This document shows positions 29,843 to 40,288 of a DNA stretch of 64,000 nt, in pieces. A program made the position numbers and the translations under genes. Source of the stretch: Metabacillus sediminilitoris (GTDB taxonomy: Bacteria > Bacillota > Bacilli > Bacillales > Bacillaceae); assembly GCF_009720625.1 (NCBI RefSeq), contig NZ_CP046266.1:3791501-3855500 (forward strand), in the 5' to 3' direction. The notes beneath the pieces were generated by a model. That model worked only from the letters and a program-made list of their open reading frames with translations. It did no database searches and was not told the DNA's origin. The stretch's first letter is position 1, and every line of letters begins with the position of its first letter.

Positions 29843-32248
29843 TTATTTATGGATCCAAACCGCTCCAGCAGAATTGTCTTTTGCTTCACCGATTACTTCA
29901 AATTTCAAACCATATGTTGGAACAAGACGTCCAGCATCTTTAATATTAGAATCAATGTATGGGATTGAATCATTAAAGATACGGTTCCCTTTCAAACTTA
30001 CAAAGTTATATGCACCACGAGATGGTGAATCAACATAAAATTTTGGAGTTTCATCATATGAAAAAGCTGCATCAGCTATTTGATAGCGTGTACTTTGAGA
30101 GACCGTCTTTTGTCCATTCAATGTTCCAAAAACAGCTTCAGGATGTGAGTCTACAACACCTAAAAAGCCCTCCCCTGGATGAACACCAACCCAGTTATCT
30201 GTAAAACTTTCATCAGCATACCAAACGACTAATCCTGTGTTGTAAACAGCATCTCTTGAATAGGCAAGCGCTTTATCAGATCCTGCATAATTTCTCCATT
30301 CAAGATAATAGTAGTTGTCCGCTTTAGAATACCCATTTGTGACGATGAATCCATCTAAAGATACTTTTGCATCACCTTCTGCATTATCTGTAAAAATTTC
30401 TGTTCCATCAGCTGTTACTTTCAACTCATCGATCGCAAAACCATTTGGAGCTAATCCGCCGTCTGTAACATATTCAAATACAAGTTTTACTTTCTTGCCG
30501 GCATATGGAGTAAGATCATAGGTGATATCGCTCCATTTCCCTAGAGTAGATTCATAGCCACCTGATGTATTTTCATCACCAATGACATCTAATTGCACTG
30601 GATCTTCACCTTCTATTTCAGCATTCACATACACATAGTCATAATCAAATTCAACTTCATAAAAAGCCTTAGCCTGGAATGTTGCAGATGTAACATTTGT
30701 TAAATCAAATTCAGGAGTAGTTAATAATGTGTGAAGATCATCGCCTTTTGTACTGTAATAGTACTTTTCACCGAATGCAGGCATGATTCCTTTTACATCT
30801 TTTTGTGGTAAATTCACTTTCACAATCCCAGGATTTTTAGACTTCGTTACACTTTGGTCAATATACGAGGCTATTCCATTTTTATCAATATCTTCATAGT
30901 CAACCTCTACAATATTTGCCCAATTTCCACCCATAGTTGTTTGGAAAAATTCTTTATTTTGCGGTGAAAAACTCGTTGGTGCTGTTCCAGCGATTTTACC
31001 ATTCCAACTGCCTCCACTCATAATTGACCACGATGCAATCGGTTCACCCTGTCCAGAATATTGTGTATCATATTCATCAGGTAAACCCAGGTCATGGCCA
31101 AATTCATGTGCAAACACACCAACAGCACCATCTTCTGGCTGAATAGTATAATCAAATGCACCCATTGAGCCGCCCCAATAATCAACTTGCGCTTTTGTAC
31201 CTGTTACAGGATAGACCCCATCTAATGTCCAGCGATGTGACCATATTGAATCATCACCTAACGCTCCGCCGCCAGCTTCCTGTCCAGAACCAGCGTGGAT
31301 GATCATTAAATGATCAACTAATCCATCAGGCTCATTTTGATTGCCATCACTATCAAGATCATATAAGTCAAATTGGTCATATTCTGCTAAATTAATGCCT
31401 GATGCTACAGCAGCATTTAAAGCATCTTTCACAAGATCACGCGGACCTTCGGGATCTAAGTTATCATGACCGCCAGCAGGATTATCATCACCGTAGTCTC
31501 TTGCTTTTCCAGGTACTGTGAGCCAATCTGAAACTGTTCCATCTACCGTATAACTTCCGCCTGATTGCTCTTCATAATATTGCTTAAATGTTTTAACCTT
31601 TTCACCATTAAATAAAGTAAATTCTTTATCACCAAACATTAATTTATCGTAATGTTCGCGGTTAAAATCATCTGCATACATATATCCTTCTTCCTGTATG
31701 ACATTGTTGTGTTTGAAATCATCAAATTCAGTTAACAAGACTAGCACCTTATCCGTTCGAACTCCACCATTATATGGAGCTTGCTTTGCAGAATTTACTT
31801 TTACATATCCATTTCGATTGCCTTTATCAATTTTCTTATGCCCTTTATTTAGCTGCTTTGTTAATTTTTCCTTTTGTTTTTCTAAAAAATCCTTTGATTT
31901 CTTATCATTCATTTTTTTACTTGAGTGATCCTCTGAATCTACTTTCTCCTTTTCACCTTGCTTTTTCTCAATATATTGTTTTAAGGTCTTTTTCACTTGC
32001 TCTGGCGAAGCATTTTTTGCGATGATACCTTTTTCTTTTAATGCATTTACCAAACGTTCATCAGGTACAAGATTCCAGTCAATAGGTGCTGATTCCGGAA
32101 CCGTTACTGCAGCTTGTACACTTGAAGAAGCTGGAAAATATGTACTGAATAATAACCCTCCCACAACAAGTGAACTTGCTGTCATTTTAAACATCTTATT
32201 CCATTGACTCCTTCTTTTTGTCTCAATTCCCCTTTTTAATTTCCTCAA
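29843..32248 (-). CDS. inhA: Secreted M6 metalloprotease, immune inhibitor A type
   Basis: 801 residues. A Sec signal peptide lies behind an unusually long basic n-region (hydrophobic core about 22-40, cleavage near SSVQA-AV). It is followed by a charged propeptide-like stretch rich in K/E (about 60-150), and the M6 catalytic domain with zinc motif [14 protein letters not shown] around residue 380. A C-terminal galactose-binding/jelly-roll-like part ([20 protein letters not shown]) follows. Homologues degrade host antimicrobial peptides and surface proteins; in non-pathogens they are scavenging proteases. The start is TTG 32248 with AAGGGGG 8 bases upstream. Not at this site in B. subtilis. 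Confidence 0.93.
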   Translation of the reverse strand: MRKLKRGIETKRRSQWNKMFKMTASSLVVGGLLFSTYFPASSSVQAAVTVPESAPIDWNLVPDERLVNALKEKGIIAKNASPEQVKKTLKQYIEKKQGEKEKVDSEDHSSKKMNDKKSKDFLEKQKEKLTKQLNKGHKKIDKGNRNGYVKVNSAKQAPYNGGVRTDKVLVLLTEFDDFKHNNVIQEEGYMYADDFNREHYDKLMFGDKEFTLFNGEKVKTFKQYYEEQSGGSYTVDGTVSDWLTVPGKARDYGDDNPAGGHDNLDPEGPRDLVKDALNAAVASGINLAEYDQFDLYDLDSDGNQNEPDGLVDHLMIIHAGSGQEAGGGALGDDSIWSHRWTLDGVYPVTGTKAQVDYWGGSMGAFDYTIQPEDGAVGVFAHEFGHDLGLPDEYDTQYSGQGEPIASWSIMSGGSWNGKIAGTAPTSFSPQNKEFFQTTMGGNWANIVEVDYEDIDKNGIASYIDQSVTKSKNPGIVKVNLPQKDVKGIMPAFGEKYYYSTKGDDLHTLLTTPEFDLTNVTSATFQAKAFYEVEFDYDYVYVNAEIEGEDPVQLDVIGDENTSGGYESTLGKWSDITYDLTPYAGKKVKLVFEYVTDGGLAPNGFAIDELKVTADGTEIFTDNAEGDAKVSLDGFIVTNGYSKADNYYYLEWRNYAGSDKALAYSRDAVYNTGLVVWYADESFTDNWVGVHPGEGFLGVVDSHPEAVFGTLNGQKTVSQSTRYQIADAAFSYDETPKFYVDSPSRGAYNFVSLKGNRIFNDSIPYIDSNIKDAGRLVPTYGLKFEVIGEAKDNSAGAVWIHK

Positions 32249-32767
32249 AAAATAATCCCCCTTATTCTTGTAAATTATTTTTCTAGTAAAAAATTAAAGT
32301 ATTAAATTCTATTATAATTTTTATATAGATATAATAAATAGTCCGATTAATCTATTTTCAGAAAATTAAAACAGATTACTTTATCCTATGAAATATATGG
32401 TAAATAGGAAAATATAAACATTTTTTCACCTCAATAAATTCCCTTTTATTTCAACAATCCTGTCAGTTTATTTACTCAAGTAGTTTTTTATCTTATTCGA
32501 AAAGGATTTTACCTAATATCATCAACTATATTTATAAATCCAATAAAAACATTTTTGCTTTAAAGTTTTATATCAATAAAGTAAATTATTCTACTAACTT
32601 AATAATAACGTTTGAAGAGTTTATAAACTGTTAAAACCTGTCACCTTTATGACGAAAAGATGACAAAGAGATGACGATCTTTTTTCAGATAAAAAGCAGC
32701 CCCCAAAAAACTACAAACTTCCACAAAATCTATAATAAAGTGAGAAGAAATGAGGTTTGATTAAATC
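32249..32767. other. Divergent control region of inhA and mreBH
   Basis: 519 AT-rich bases without a supported gene. For mreBH, a TATAAT at 32731-32736 lacks a matching -35. A CCCCC run at 32699-32704 in front of it recalls the C-rich -35 of SigI promoters, which drive mreBH in B. subtilis, but the expected CGAA -10 element is not evident. No inhA promoter could be fixed. Confidence 0.45.
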
Positions 32768-33775
32768 ATGTTAACAAATACTGAAATTGGAATAGATTTA
32801 GGAACAGCAAATATATTGGTTTATAGTAAAAATAAAGGAATTGTTCTAAATGAACCCTCTGTGGTAGCGATCGATACTGTAACAAAAAAAGTTTTAGCGG
32901 TGGGATCTGAAGCAAAAAGTATGATTGGTAAGACGCCAGGTAAAATAGTTGCCGTTAGGCCACTAAAAGATGGTGTAATCGCAGATTACGATATTACAAC
33001 AGACATGTTAAAACATATTATGAAGATTGCCTCTCGTAAACTAGGTATATCTATGCGTAAACCAACTGTTGTTGTTTGCACGCCATCAGGTGCTACATCT
33101 GTAGAAAGAAGAGCTATTCAAGACGCAATTAGAAGCTCAGGTGCAAAGCAAGTCCATTTAATTGAAGAACCGGTAGCAGCTGCGATTGGTGCAGATTTAC
33201 CAGTTGATGAACCGATTGCCAATGTGATTGTTGATATTGGCGGGGGAACTACTGAAGTAGCAATCATTTCATTTGGTGGTGTCGTTTCATGCAATTCTAT
33301 TCGAATTGGCGGTGACCAATTAGATGAAGATATCATTCAATATATTCGTAAAAATTACAATCTATTAATTGGTGAACGTACTGCTGAAGATATGAAAATA
33401 GAAATAGGCTACGCATTAGCTAAACATGAAAAAGTAACAATGGATATTCGCGGCCGTGACTTAGTAACAGGCTTACCGAAGACAATCAATGTGTCATCGT
33501 ATGAAATGCAGGAAGCTATGAGAGAATCACTATTACACATTTTAGAAGCAATTCGTGCTACACTGGAAGATTGTCCACCTGAGCTTAGTGGCGATATTGT
33601 TGATCGAGGTGTCATTCTGACAGGTGGTGGAGCTTTAATGAATGGTATACAAGATTGGCTAAGTGAGGAAATTGTTGTTCCTGTCCATATTGCTCCAAAC
33701 CCACTTGAAGCTGTCGCAATTGGTACAGGTAGATCTTTGACAGTTATCAGTAAATTATTAAAGGCTGCAAAATAA
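32768..33775 (+). CDS. mreBH: Actin-like cell-shape protein MreBH
   Basis: 335 residues, the MreBH length. Actin-fold nucleotide motifs are [12 protein letters not shown] at 8-19, [13 protein letters not shown] near 157-169 and [11 protein letters not shown] near 285-295. It forms membrane-bound filaments guiding lateral wall synthesis and, in B. subtilis, the LytE hydrolase. Call as MreBH rather than Mbl/MreB rests on neighbours ykpC and ykpA and on length; sequence signatures of the three paralogues overlap. ATG 32768 with GAGG about 10-13 bases upstream, a weakly spaced site. Confidence 0.9.
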   Translation: MLTNTEIGIDLGTANILVYSKNKGIVLNEPSVVAIDTVTKKVLAVGSEAKSMIGKTPGKIVAVRPLKDGVIADYDITTDMLKHIMKIASRKLGISMRKPTVVVCTPSGATSVERRAIQDAIRSSGAKQVHLIEEPVAAAIGADLPVDEPIANVIVDIGGGTTEVAIISFGGVVSCNSIRIGGDQLDEDIIQYIRKNYNLLIGERTAEDMKIEIGYALAKHEKVTMDIRGRDLVTGLPKTINVSSYEMQEAMRESLLHILEAIRATLEDCPPELSGDIVDRGVILTGGGALMNGIQDWLSEEIVVPVHIAPNPLEAVAIGTGRSLTVISKLLKAAK

Positions 33776-33795
33776 ATAGATATCTATCATACTTA

Positions 33796-33834
33796 AAGAC
33801 TTAAAGAAATTCGATTTTCTTTAAGTCTTTTTTT
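33796..33834 (+). terminator. mreBH terminator
   Basis: AAAGACTTAAAGAAA and TTTCTTTAAGTCTTT arms around a 5-base loop, then a T-run. Confidence 0.92.
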
Positions 33835-33836
33835 AG

Positions 33837-34070
33837 AAAGGCTGTTTTCGCAAACTTTGTTGCTATTTACCAAGTATTGTGGTGTGGTTGATTGCAGCTG
33901 AAGATGCTCGCTTTCTGTAGGGGCGAGCGGCGAGGGTGAAGCATCCTCGGCGTAAACGCCTGCATGAGTCTCACCTGTCCTGCTGCTCCCGCAGTAGTCT
34001 CGCAATCCGCGCTAATCAACCTTAAATAGTTTTCGTTTTAATAGCAACAATCTCTTAGAAAACAGGCTTT
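33837..34070 (+). repeat. Dispersed hairpin repeat, copy 3 (best terminal repeats)
   Basis: 234 bp. The left end AAAGGCTGTTTTCGCAAAC continues TTTGTTGCTAT; the right end is its imperfect complement (..ATAGCAACAATCTCTTAGAA then AACAGGCTTT), giving a roughly 30-base terminal inverted repeat. The inner GGTTGATTGCAGC/GCTAATCAACC arms and GC-rich core match copies 1 and 6. It starts 3 bases after the mreBH terminator. Confidence 0.88.
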
Positions 34071-34263
34071 AAAAAAAGAAAAATCGAAACTGCTATTTGC
34101 TTTGTTTATCATTTTGTCATGAAATTTACATAAAATTAACATTTTTTATATCATCATTTCCCTTATTTATGAATAAATTATGTTTGGTTCAATACTTTCA
34201 AATGATAAAACATTCTTCATCACCAATTTGTTTAATAATTGAAAAATTTTGGGAGGTTTCTTA

Positions 34264-34401
34264 GTGAAGGATTTAAGCAGACGTATCATTATTAGTTTAA
34301 CATTAGCAGTTATTATCATGGGAGGAATGAGTGTTTCCCTTGCAAATATGCCAGCGAGTTCATCAAACAATAAAGAATTAGTCCAAGTTCAAGGGGAATA
34401 A
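34264..34401 (+). CDS. ykpC: YkpC-like small single-pass protein
   Basis: 45 residues from GTG 34264 with GGGAGG 7 bases upstream. It opens KDLSRRIIISLTLAVIIMGG, one hydrophobic helix (about 8-20), then MSVSLANMPASSSNNKE, a short polar tail. Size, the GGMS-SLANMP motif and the place next to mreBH fit YkpC of B. subtilis. Function unknown; perhaps a membrane peptide acting with the cell-shape gene. It is separated from mreBH by a dispersed repeat. Too short for most gene callers. Confidence 0.75.
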   Translation: MKDLSRRIIISLTLAVIIMGGMSVSLANMPASSSNNKELVQVQGE

Positions 34402-34498
34402 TCATTATGTCCTCATTCCTCATTTATGAGTGTTTTCAAACAACTAAAGACTTACATTGTTGCTTGTATAGACCGTGAAAACTACATATTATGGAATT

Positions 34499-34545
34499 GC
34501 ATTCAAGAATCTCACTGAAAATCAGCTGACTAGATTCTTGAATGC
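34499..34545. terminator. Inverted repeat between ykpC and the acyl-CoA dehydrogenase gene
   Basis: GCATTCAAGAATCT (34499-34512) and AGATTCTTGAATGC (34532-34545), perfect 14-base arms with a 19-base loop. No clear T-run follows on either strand, so it may be a terminator or a protein-binding site. Confidence 0.5.
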
Positions 34546-34582
34546 TAGTAATTGTTATTTACCCCACATTTTCATTAATGAT

Positions 34583-35749
34583 TCAATCAACTTGAAACGC
34601 TCGATCCGCTACAATTTTCATCGTAATATCATCTGAGGGAGGATTGTGTAACCCTGCACGTACATCACGATAATGTCTTTGAAGAGCATTTGACCTAAAC
34701 AAACTTTGCCCTCCAACAATTCTCATTGCAAGATCCACAACCTCAACGGCCATATTCGTAACGATTGTCTTTGCGATTGCTAAATCATATGCAAGCTTTG
34801 CTCTTCCACTTGGACATGAATCCCATTTTTCAGCAATAGAATACATGTGGGTCCTCGCAGTCATTAATTTTATATCCATTTCAGCTACTTTTCTACGAAC
34901 CTCAGGAATATCTTTAATTGGATGTGTTAGACTAGTTGGCTGATATGTTTTAGAAAATTCTACTGCCTCATTCCTGGCTGCAATCGCAATTCCACTATAA
35001 CAAGCGGGAATATGGAGTAACCAGCCTTGTGCAAATGGCTTTTCTTTTTTCTGTTTCGTTTCTACTAATGCTTCAATTGGCAATTTAACATCTTTGAGGA
35101 TTAAATCATCACTTCGTGTTCCGCGCATCCCTAACGTATCCCAAGTTTCTTCAATGGCTAATCCATTCTGAGACCTTGGAATAAGAAAATCACCAATCTC
35201 TCCAGTTTCTTCAATAGTAGCTGGTACAATAAAATAATCTAAAGCAGGTGCTAAAGAGGTGAAAATTTTCTTACCATTTATCACCCATTTTCCATCTTTT
35301 TTTGAAGCAATTGTTTCTGGCTTCCCTCCTCTTGCAGGACTACCAGAATTAGGCTCTGTTGCGGCACTATTTATCAATTTATTACTTGAAACGATTTCCT
35401 TACAAATTTTTTTATATGTATCTATCTTCCATTTCTGTGTGTCGTTAAGATGCATCAATAACCCCAAGTGCCATCCTAACGATAAAGCTGTTGCAGCATC
35501 ACCTTGTGCAATTTTTTCTTGTACTAATAAAAACTCATATAATGTTGCACCTTCACCTCCATATTGCTGTGGAATCGTTAACTTTAATAACCCTTTTTCT
35601 TTTAATCGATCAAAATGCTTAAATGGAAAAGCACCTTCACGGTCAAACTGATCAGCTGTTAAGGCAAATTCTGCTGCTAGTCCAGCTGCCTTTAATAGGT
35701 ATTCCTTTTGTTTTGGAGTTTTTATAAAGGATTCATCCAAAAAGTTCAC
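34583..35749 (-). CDS. Acyl-CoA dehydrogenase family flavoprotein (YdbM-like)
   Basis: 388 residues with the three-part ACAD fold: N-terminal helices, the FAD-contacting beta domain (NSAATEPNSGSPARGGKP around 124-141 and MRGTRSDDLILKDVKLP near 209-225), and the C-terminal helical domain with MRIVGGQSLFRSNALQRHYR. It oxidises an acyl-CoA or related thioester, or is a flavin monooxygenase of the same fold; the position of the catalytic Glu is not obvious from inspection. It most resembles B. subtilis YdbM in layout. It is divergent from the aminopeptidase gene. Substrate unknown. Confidence 0.82.
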   Translation of the reverse strand: MNFLDESFIKTPKQKEYLLKAAGLAAEFALTADQFDREGAFPFKHFDRLKEKGLLKLTIPQQYGGEGATLYEFLLVQEKIAQGDAATALSLGWHLGLLMHLNDTQKWKIDTYKKICKEIVSSNKLINSAATEPNSGSPARGGKPETIASKKDGKWVINGKKIFTSLAPALDYFIVPATIEETGEIGDFLIPRSQNGLAIEETWDTLGMRGTRSDDLILKDVKLPIEALVETKQKKEKPFAQGWLLHIPACYSGIAIAARNEAVEFSKTYQPTSLTHPIKDIPEVRRKVAEMDIKLMTARTHMYSIAEKWDSCPSGRAKLAYDLAIAKTIVTNMAVEVVDLAMRIVGGQSLFRSNALQRHYRDVRAGLHNPPSDDITMKIVADRAFQVD

Positions 35750-35919
35750 GTTATCACCTCATTACCACTAATTGTAATCATTTTCCCACATGACTGAAAG
35801 TATTTTGGCTTATGAATAGGCTTTCTCGTTCCTTTCTTGCATTTGATTTGATAAAATATGTAGTAACTTCCAACAATGGAGGTATCGTATAGGGATATTG
35901 AATAATGAGGAGGTTAACC

Positions 35920-37152
35920 ATGTCTACTTTTCAACAAAATTTAGAAAAATATGCAGAACTAGCTGTTCGCGTAGGTGTAAATATTCAACAAAATCAAAAT
36001 TTAAACATAAACGCTTCTACCGAGGTAGCTGAATTTGTGCGCCTTGTTGTCAAAAAGGCCTATGAAGCAGGAGCACGAAATGTATATGTTGATTGGCATG
36101 ATGATGTCATTACAAGAACTCGCTTTGAGCTTGCATCAGAAGAATCATTAAATGATTACCCAGAATGGAAGGCACAAGGATTGGAGACATTAGCAGAAAA
36201 TGATGGAGCTTTTATGTCCATTATTTCATCTGATCCTGACCTGCTTAGCGGGATTGATCCAAAGCGGATTGCAGCATCAACAAAAGCTGCAGGTATGGCA
36301 TTAACAAAATATCGCAACTATTTGCAAGCTGATAAAGCAAGCTGGACCGTTATTGCAGCAGCTTCGAAGGAATGGGCTGCTAAAGTATTTCCTGAGGAAA
36401 ATGAAAATAAACAAGTTGAAAAGCTTTGGGAAGCAATTTTTAGAACAACTCGTGTTGATCAAGCAGACCCTGTTCAGGCATGGAAAGATCATAATGACGC
36501 CTTACATAAAAAAGTAGAATACTTAAATAGCAAAAAATATAAAAAACTCCATTATAAAGCGACTGGTACTGATTTAACAATTGAGCTTCATGACACACAT
36601 ACTTGGGTAGGAGCAGGGAGTGAAAATGAAAAGGGAAATTTCTTTATGGCGAATATGCCAACAGAAGAAGTGTTCACTGTTCCATCACGCAATGGAGTAA
36701 ATGGCATCGTAAAAAGTACGAAACCATTAAGCTATAGCGGAAATCTAATTGATAACTTCTCCCTTACATTTGAAAATGGACGCATCGTCGATGTGAGAGC
36801 TGAAAAAGGTGAAGAAGTATTAAAGCAATTAGTTGACACAGATGAGGGTTCTCATTATTTGGGAGAAATAGCTTTAGTTGCACATGATTCACCTATTTCT
36901 CAGTCTGGCATCCTTTTTTACAATACATTGTTCGATGAAAATGCCTCTAATCATTTAGCGATTGGAAATGGCTATGCCTTTTGCGTTGAAGGCGGAAAAA
37001 AAATGTCTCGTGAAGAGTTGGAAAAAGTCGGGGTGAACTCTAGTATTACTCATGTTGATTTTATGATTGGTTCAGCTGATATGGACATTGACGGGATATT
37101 AGAAGATGGAACAACTGAAGCAATATTCCGTAAAGGCACATGGACATTTTAA
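35920..37152 (+). CDS. ampS: M29 family metallo-aminopeptidase (AmpS/PepS type)
   Basis: 410 residues from ATG 35920 with GAGGAGG 6-7 bases upstream; an in-frame start at 35905 overlaps the site. M29 hallmarks include the metal-site motifs FMANMPTEEVFTVPSRNGVNG (about 245-265), EIALVAHDSPISQSG (about 312-326), and FYNTLFDENASNHLAIGNGY near 330. A thermostable-type broad-specificity cytosolic aminopeptidase releasing N-terminal residues from peptides. Ends at a terminator before the CobW-type gene. Confidence 0.93.
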   Translation: MSTFQQNLEKYAELAVRVGVNIQQNQNLNINASTEVAEFVRLVVKKAYEAGARNVYVDWHDDVITRTRFELASEESLNDYPEWKAQGLETLAENDGAFMSIISSDPDLLSGIDPKRIAASTKAAGMALTKYRNYLQADKASWTVIAAASKEWAAKVFPEENENKQVEKLWEAIFRTTRVDQADPVQAWKDHNDALHKKVEYLNSKKYKKLHYKATGTDLTIELHDTHTWVGAGSENEKGNFFMANMPTEEVFTVPSRNGVNGIVKSTKPLSYSGNLIDNFSLTFENGRIVDVRAEKGEEVLKQLVDTDEGSHYLGEIALVAHDSPISQSGILFYNTLFDENASNHLAIGNGYAFCVEGGKKMSREELEKVGVNSSITHVDFMIGSADMDIDGILEDGTTEAIFRKGTWTF

Positions 37153-37182
37153 TCCTATTTTAATAGCCAAAAGTAGTGCATT

Positions 37183-37221
37183 GGGGTCAGACTATTTCAC
37201 TTTAAGTCAGACCCCTTTTTT
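37183..37221 (+). terminator. Terminator after ampS
   Basis: GGGGTCAGAC and GTCAGACCCC arms (one mismatch) around a 13-base loop, then TTTTTTG. Confidence 0.75.
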
Positions 37222-37249
37222 GTGAATGAATCATGAAAGGAGAACTACA

Positions 37250-38179
37250 ATGAAACCTGTTGAGGTTTACATTTTATCCGGTTTTCTCGGAGCCGGCAAA
37301 ACAACACTTCTACAAACAATACTTACTCAAGAAAAACAACAAGATCGAAAAATTGCGGTCATTATGAATGAGCTTGGAGAAGTTTCTATTGATTCAAATG
37401 CTGTACCAAAGGAAACCCCATTAATGGAGCTTTTAAATGGATGTGTATGCTGCACCATTCAAGGACAACTTGAAGTACAGCTTGAAAATATGTTAAAGGA
37501 TTATGAACTAGATGCCATTTATATTGAAACAACAGGGGTTGCCCACCCGATTGAGGTTCTTGATGCATGTATGTCACCCCTTTTTGCTGACAAACTAGCT
37601 GTCCAAGCAATTGTAACAATCATTGATAGTAAACGATGGCAAGATCGTTCACATTTAAGCATTCAATTAAGAAAGCTATTAGTTGAACAAGTTCAACATG
37701 CTGATATTGTGCTTTTAAATAAAATAGATAGTCTAACAGAAAGTGAAAAAGCAACGATTGTTTCAGAAATACAAGCTATAAACAATCATGGAAGACTGCT
37801 CATGACTGAATATGCCAATATACCATTAGCACAGCTGCAGCCAAAACAAAGAATGAAGAGAAAGCAACATGAAGAAGCACATGTTCATCATACATTACAT
37901 ATGCGGACATATGTCCATACATTTTCGAAATCTATTAATTTAGATCGATTTGAACAATTTTTAAGAGACATGCCTGATACAATCTATCGTATAAAAGGCT
38001 ATCTCTCCTTTACACATTCGAAGGATACTTATCTATTTCAGTATTCATATGGGATGCCATTGTATTTGAAAGAGCAACTAAAAATGAAACAAACACTTGT
38101 TTTTATCGGTGAAAATTTGGACCATGAGATGTTAAAAAGAAAGCTTCTTTTATTAGAAGAAGACATAGATCAAAATTAG
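37250..38179 (+). CDS. CobW/COG0523 family metal-chaperone GTPase
   Basis: 309 residues from ATG 37250 with AAAGGAG 8 bases upstream. P-loop LSGFLGAGKTTLL near 10-22, the metal-binding CxCC motif in LNGCVCCTIQG near 63-73, ETTGVAHP, and LLNKIDSL for guanine recognition. A His-rich stretch EEAHVHHTLH (about 207-216) adds metal ligands. Family members insert or traffic zinc or cobalt (ZagA, YeiR, CobW). No zur box or metal gene sits nearby, so the metal is unassigned; zinc is most likely for Bacillus. Confidence 0.9.
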   Translation: MKPVEVYILSGFLGAGKTTLLQTILTQEKQQDRKIAVIMNELGEVSIDSNAVPKETPLMELLNGCVCCTIQGQLEVQLENMLKDYELDAIYIETTGVAHPIEVLDACMSPLFADKLAVQAIVTIIDSKRWQDRSHLSIQLRKLLVEQVQHADIVLLNKIDSLTESEKATIVSEIQAINNHGRLLMTEYANIPLAQLQPKQRMKRKQHEEAHVHHTLHMRTYVHTFSKSINLDRFEQFLRDMPDTIYRIKGYLSFTHSKDTYLFQYSYGMPLYLKEQLKMKQTLVFIGENLDHEMLKRKLLLLEEDIDQN

Positions 38180-38218
38180 TCATTTTGTTGTTCGTATTAC
38201 AATTATTTTCAATAAAAA

Positions 38219-38386
38219 GGCTCTGTTAAACTTAACTGTTGATTGCGACAAGTGATGTTCGCTTTCCGCAGGCGGTCCGGGATCCTCCACAGCGCCATGC
38301 GCCTGTTGGGTCTCCCTTTGATTCGCTTTTCTAAGCAGAAGTCTAATCAACATAGTGCCAAATCAACAATGAGCTTTAACAGAGCC
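38219..38386 (+). repeat. Second hairpin repeat type, single copy
   Basis: 168 bp with terminal inverted repeats GGCTCTGTTAAA..TGTTGATT and AATCAACA..TTTAACAGAGCC. The centre shares short blocks (TTCGCTTTCCGCAGGCGG, GGGTCTC) with the AAAGGCTGTTTTCG family, but the ends differ. It lies between the CobW-type gene and its terminator. Confidence 0.8.
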
Positions 38387-38395
38387 AATAAAAAA

Positions 38396-38425
38396 AGGAG
38401 ATAGCGAAATGTCGCTATCTCTTTT
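38396..38425. terminator. Bidirectional terminator
   Basis: GAGATAGCGA/TCGCTATCTC with a 4-base loop, flanked by A and T runs, between the CobW-type gene and ykpA. Confidence 0.88.
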
Positions 38426-38448
38426 CATATGAGCTTATTAATGGGTGA

Positions 38449-40068
38449 TTATGCGTATAATTCTTTCACTTGTTTTTGTACTGTTGCATCTTCTAAGAAC
38501 TCATCATAAGTCATTTGTTTATCTACCGTTCCATTTGGTGTTACTTCAATAATTCGATTCGCAATCGTTTGAACAAATTGATGGTCATGCGAACTGAAAA
38601 TCATTGCACCTTTATAAGCTGTCAAACCATTGTTTAAAGCTGTAATTGATTCAAGATCCAAGTGGTTTGTTGGCTCTTCTAGTAAAAGAACATTTGAACC
38701 ACTTAACATCATTTTAGAAAGCATACAACGTACTTTCTCTCCCCCTGATAATACACTTGGCTTTTTCATTACTTCCTCGCCAGAGAAAAGCATACGTCCT
38801 AAGAAACCACGTAAAAAGCTTTCACTTTGATCATTTGGAGAGTATTGACGTAACCAATCAACAAGACTTTGTTCAGAACCAGTGAAATATTCACTATTAT
38901 CCTTTGGAAAATAAGCTTGTGATGTTGTAACACCCCATTTAAATGTTCCACTGTCAGGCTCCATTTCACCTGCTAAAATTTTGAATAGAGTTGTAATCGC
39001 AATTTCATCACGGCCTACAAGTGCAATTTTATCTTCTTTGTTCATAATAAAGCTAATATTATCTAATACTTTCACACCATCGATTGTTTTAGAAATACCT
39101 TCTACACGTAATACATCATTACCAATTTCTCGTTCAGGTGTGAAATGAACATATGGATAGCGACGTGAAGATGGTTGAATATCGTCTAATGTAATCTTAT
39201 CTAATAACTTTTTACGAGATGTTGCCTGTTTCGATTTAGAAGCATTTGCACTAAATCTAGCAATAAAATTTTGAAGCTCTTTAATTTTCTCTTCTTTTTT
39301 CTTATTTGCTTCAGAACCTAATTTAAGTGCCAATTGACTTGATTCGTACCAGAAATCATAGTTACCAACATAAATCTTGATTTTAGAAAAGTCTAAATCA
39401 GCGATATGTGTACAAACTTTATTTAGGAAATGACGGTCATGTGAAACAACGATAACGGTATTTTCAAAGTTAATTAAAAACTCTTCAAGCCAACCTATCG
39501 CATGAATGTCAAGATGGTTCGTAGGCTCGTCCAGTAATAGGACATCAGGTTCACCGAAAAGAGCTTGGGCTAAAAGAACCTTTACCTTCTCTCCACCAGT
39601 TAAATCAGCCATTTTCTTTGTATGAAGATCCTCTGAAATGCCAAGACCCTTTAATAAAATAGCTGCTTCACTTTCTGCTTCCCAACCATTTAGCTCAGCG
39701 AATTCACCTTCTAATTCAGCAGCCTTCATACCATCTTCATCTGTAAAGTCAGCTTTCATATAAATGGCATCTTTTTCTTGCATAACTTCATAAAGACGTT
39801 TATGGCCCATAATAACTGTTTTAAGAACTTCATGCTCTTCGTATTCAAAGTGATTTTGTTTTAACACAGCTAAACGCTCACCAGGAGCCATGCTAACATC
39901 ACCTGATTGTGCTTCAATTTCACCAGATAATATTTTTAAAAACGTGGATTTTCCTGCACCATTCGCACCAATTAAACCGTAGCAGTTCCCCGGAGTAAAC
40001 TTAATATTAACATCTTCAAAAAGCTTGCGATCACCGAATCGTAAGCTAACATTCGTAACTTGAATCAT
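38449..40068 (-). CDS. ykpA: ABC-F family ATPase YkpA
   Basis: 539 residues with two ABC ATPase domains and no membrane segment. Domain 1: Walker A GANGAGKST at 34-42, LTGGEKVKV signature, LLLDEPTNHLD. Domain 2: signature LSGGEKVRCML and LLLEEPTNHLD, but the Walker A position reads VGRDEIAITTL, lacking the normal GxGKS/T core. The inter-domain linker (about 240-310) is Lys/Glu-rich helix. ABC-F proteins bind the ribosomal E site and aid translation. Place next to sipT/mreBH genes matches YkpA. ATG 40068 with GGAGGAT upstream. Confidence 0.93.
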   Translation of the reverse strand: MIQVTNVSLRFGDRKLFEDVNIKFTPGNCYGLIGANGAGKSTFLKILSGEIEAQSGDVSMAPGERLAVLKQNHFEYEEHEVLKTVIMGHKRLYEVMQEKDAIYMKADFTDEDGMKAAELEGEFAELNGWEAESEAAILLKGLGISEDLHTKKMADLTGGEKVKVLLAQALFGEPDVLLLDEPTNHLDIHAIGWLEEFLINFENTVIVVSHDRHFLNKVCTHIADLDFSKIKIYVGNYDFWYESSQLALKLGSEANKKKEEKIKELQNFIARFSANASKSKQATSRKKLLDKITLDDIQPSSRRYPYVHFTPEREIGNDVLRVEGISKTIDGVKVLDNISFIMNKEDKIALVGRDEIAITTLFKILAGEMEPDSGTFKWGVTTSQAYFPKDNSEYFTGSEQSLVDWLRQYSPNDQSESFLRGFLGRMLFSGEEVMKKPSVLSGGEKVRCMLSKMMLSGSNVLLLEEPTNHLDLESITALNNGLTAYKGAMIFSSHDHQFVQTIANRIIEVTPNGTVDKQMTYDEFLEDATVQKQVKELYA

Positions 40069-40288
40069 GAAACATCCTCCAATACTTTAAACATCTAAAC
40101 AATTATAACACTTAAAAACGGTTTTTTATACCTTTGAACAAGCGCGAATAAGGAAATTCATACGCATATTTTCCTTCAAATTTGTTAAGTGTAAAAGAAG
40201 AAAAAGAATTTCACAATTCTTTCTATTCCAACTGCAGCTGCCAACATACTAGGGAACTTAGCTTTTTTTATAGATTGGAGGTTAGATA

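Noticed and set aside
33793..34005. Minus-strand open frame across repeat copy 3
   Set aside because: It lies within the terminator and repeat; not conserved between copies.
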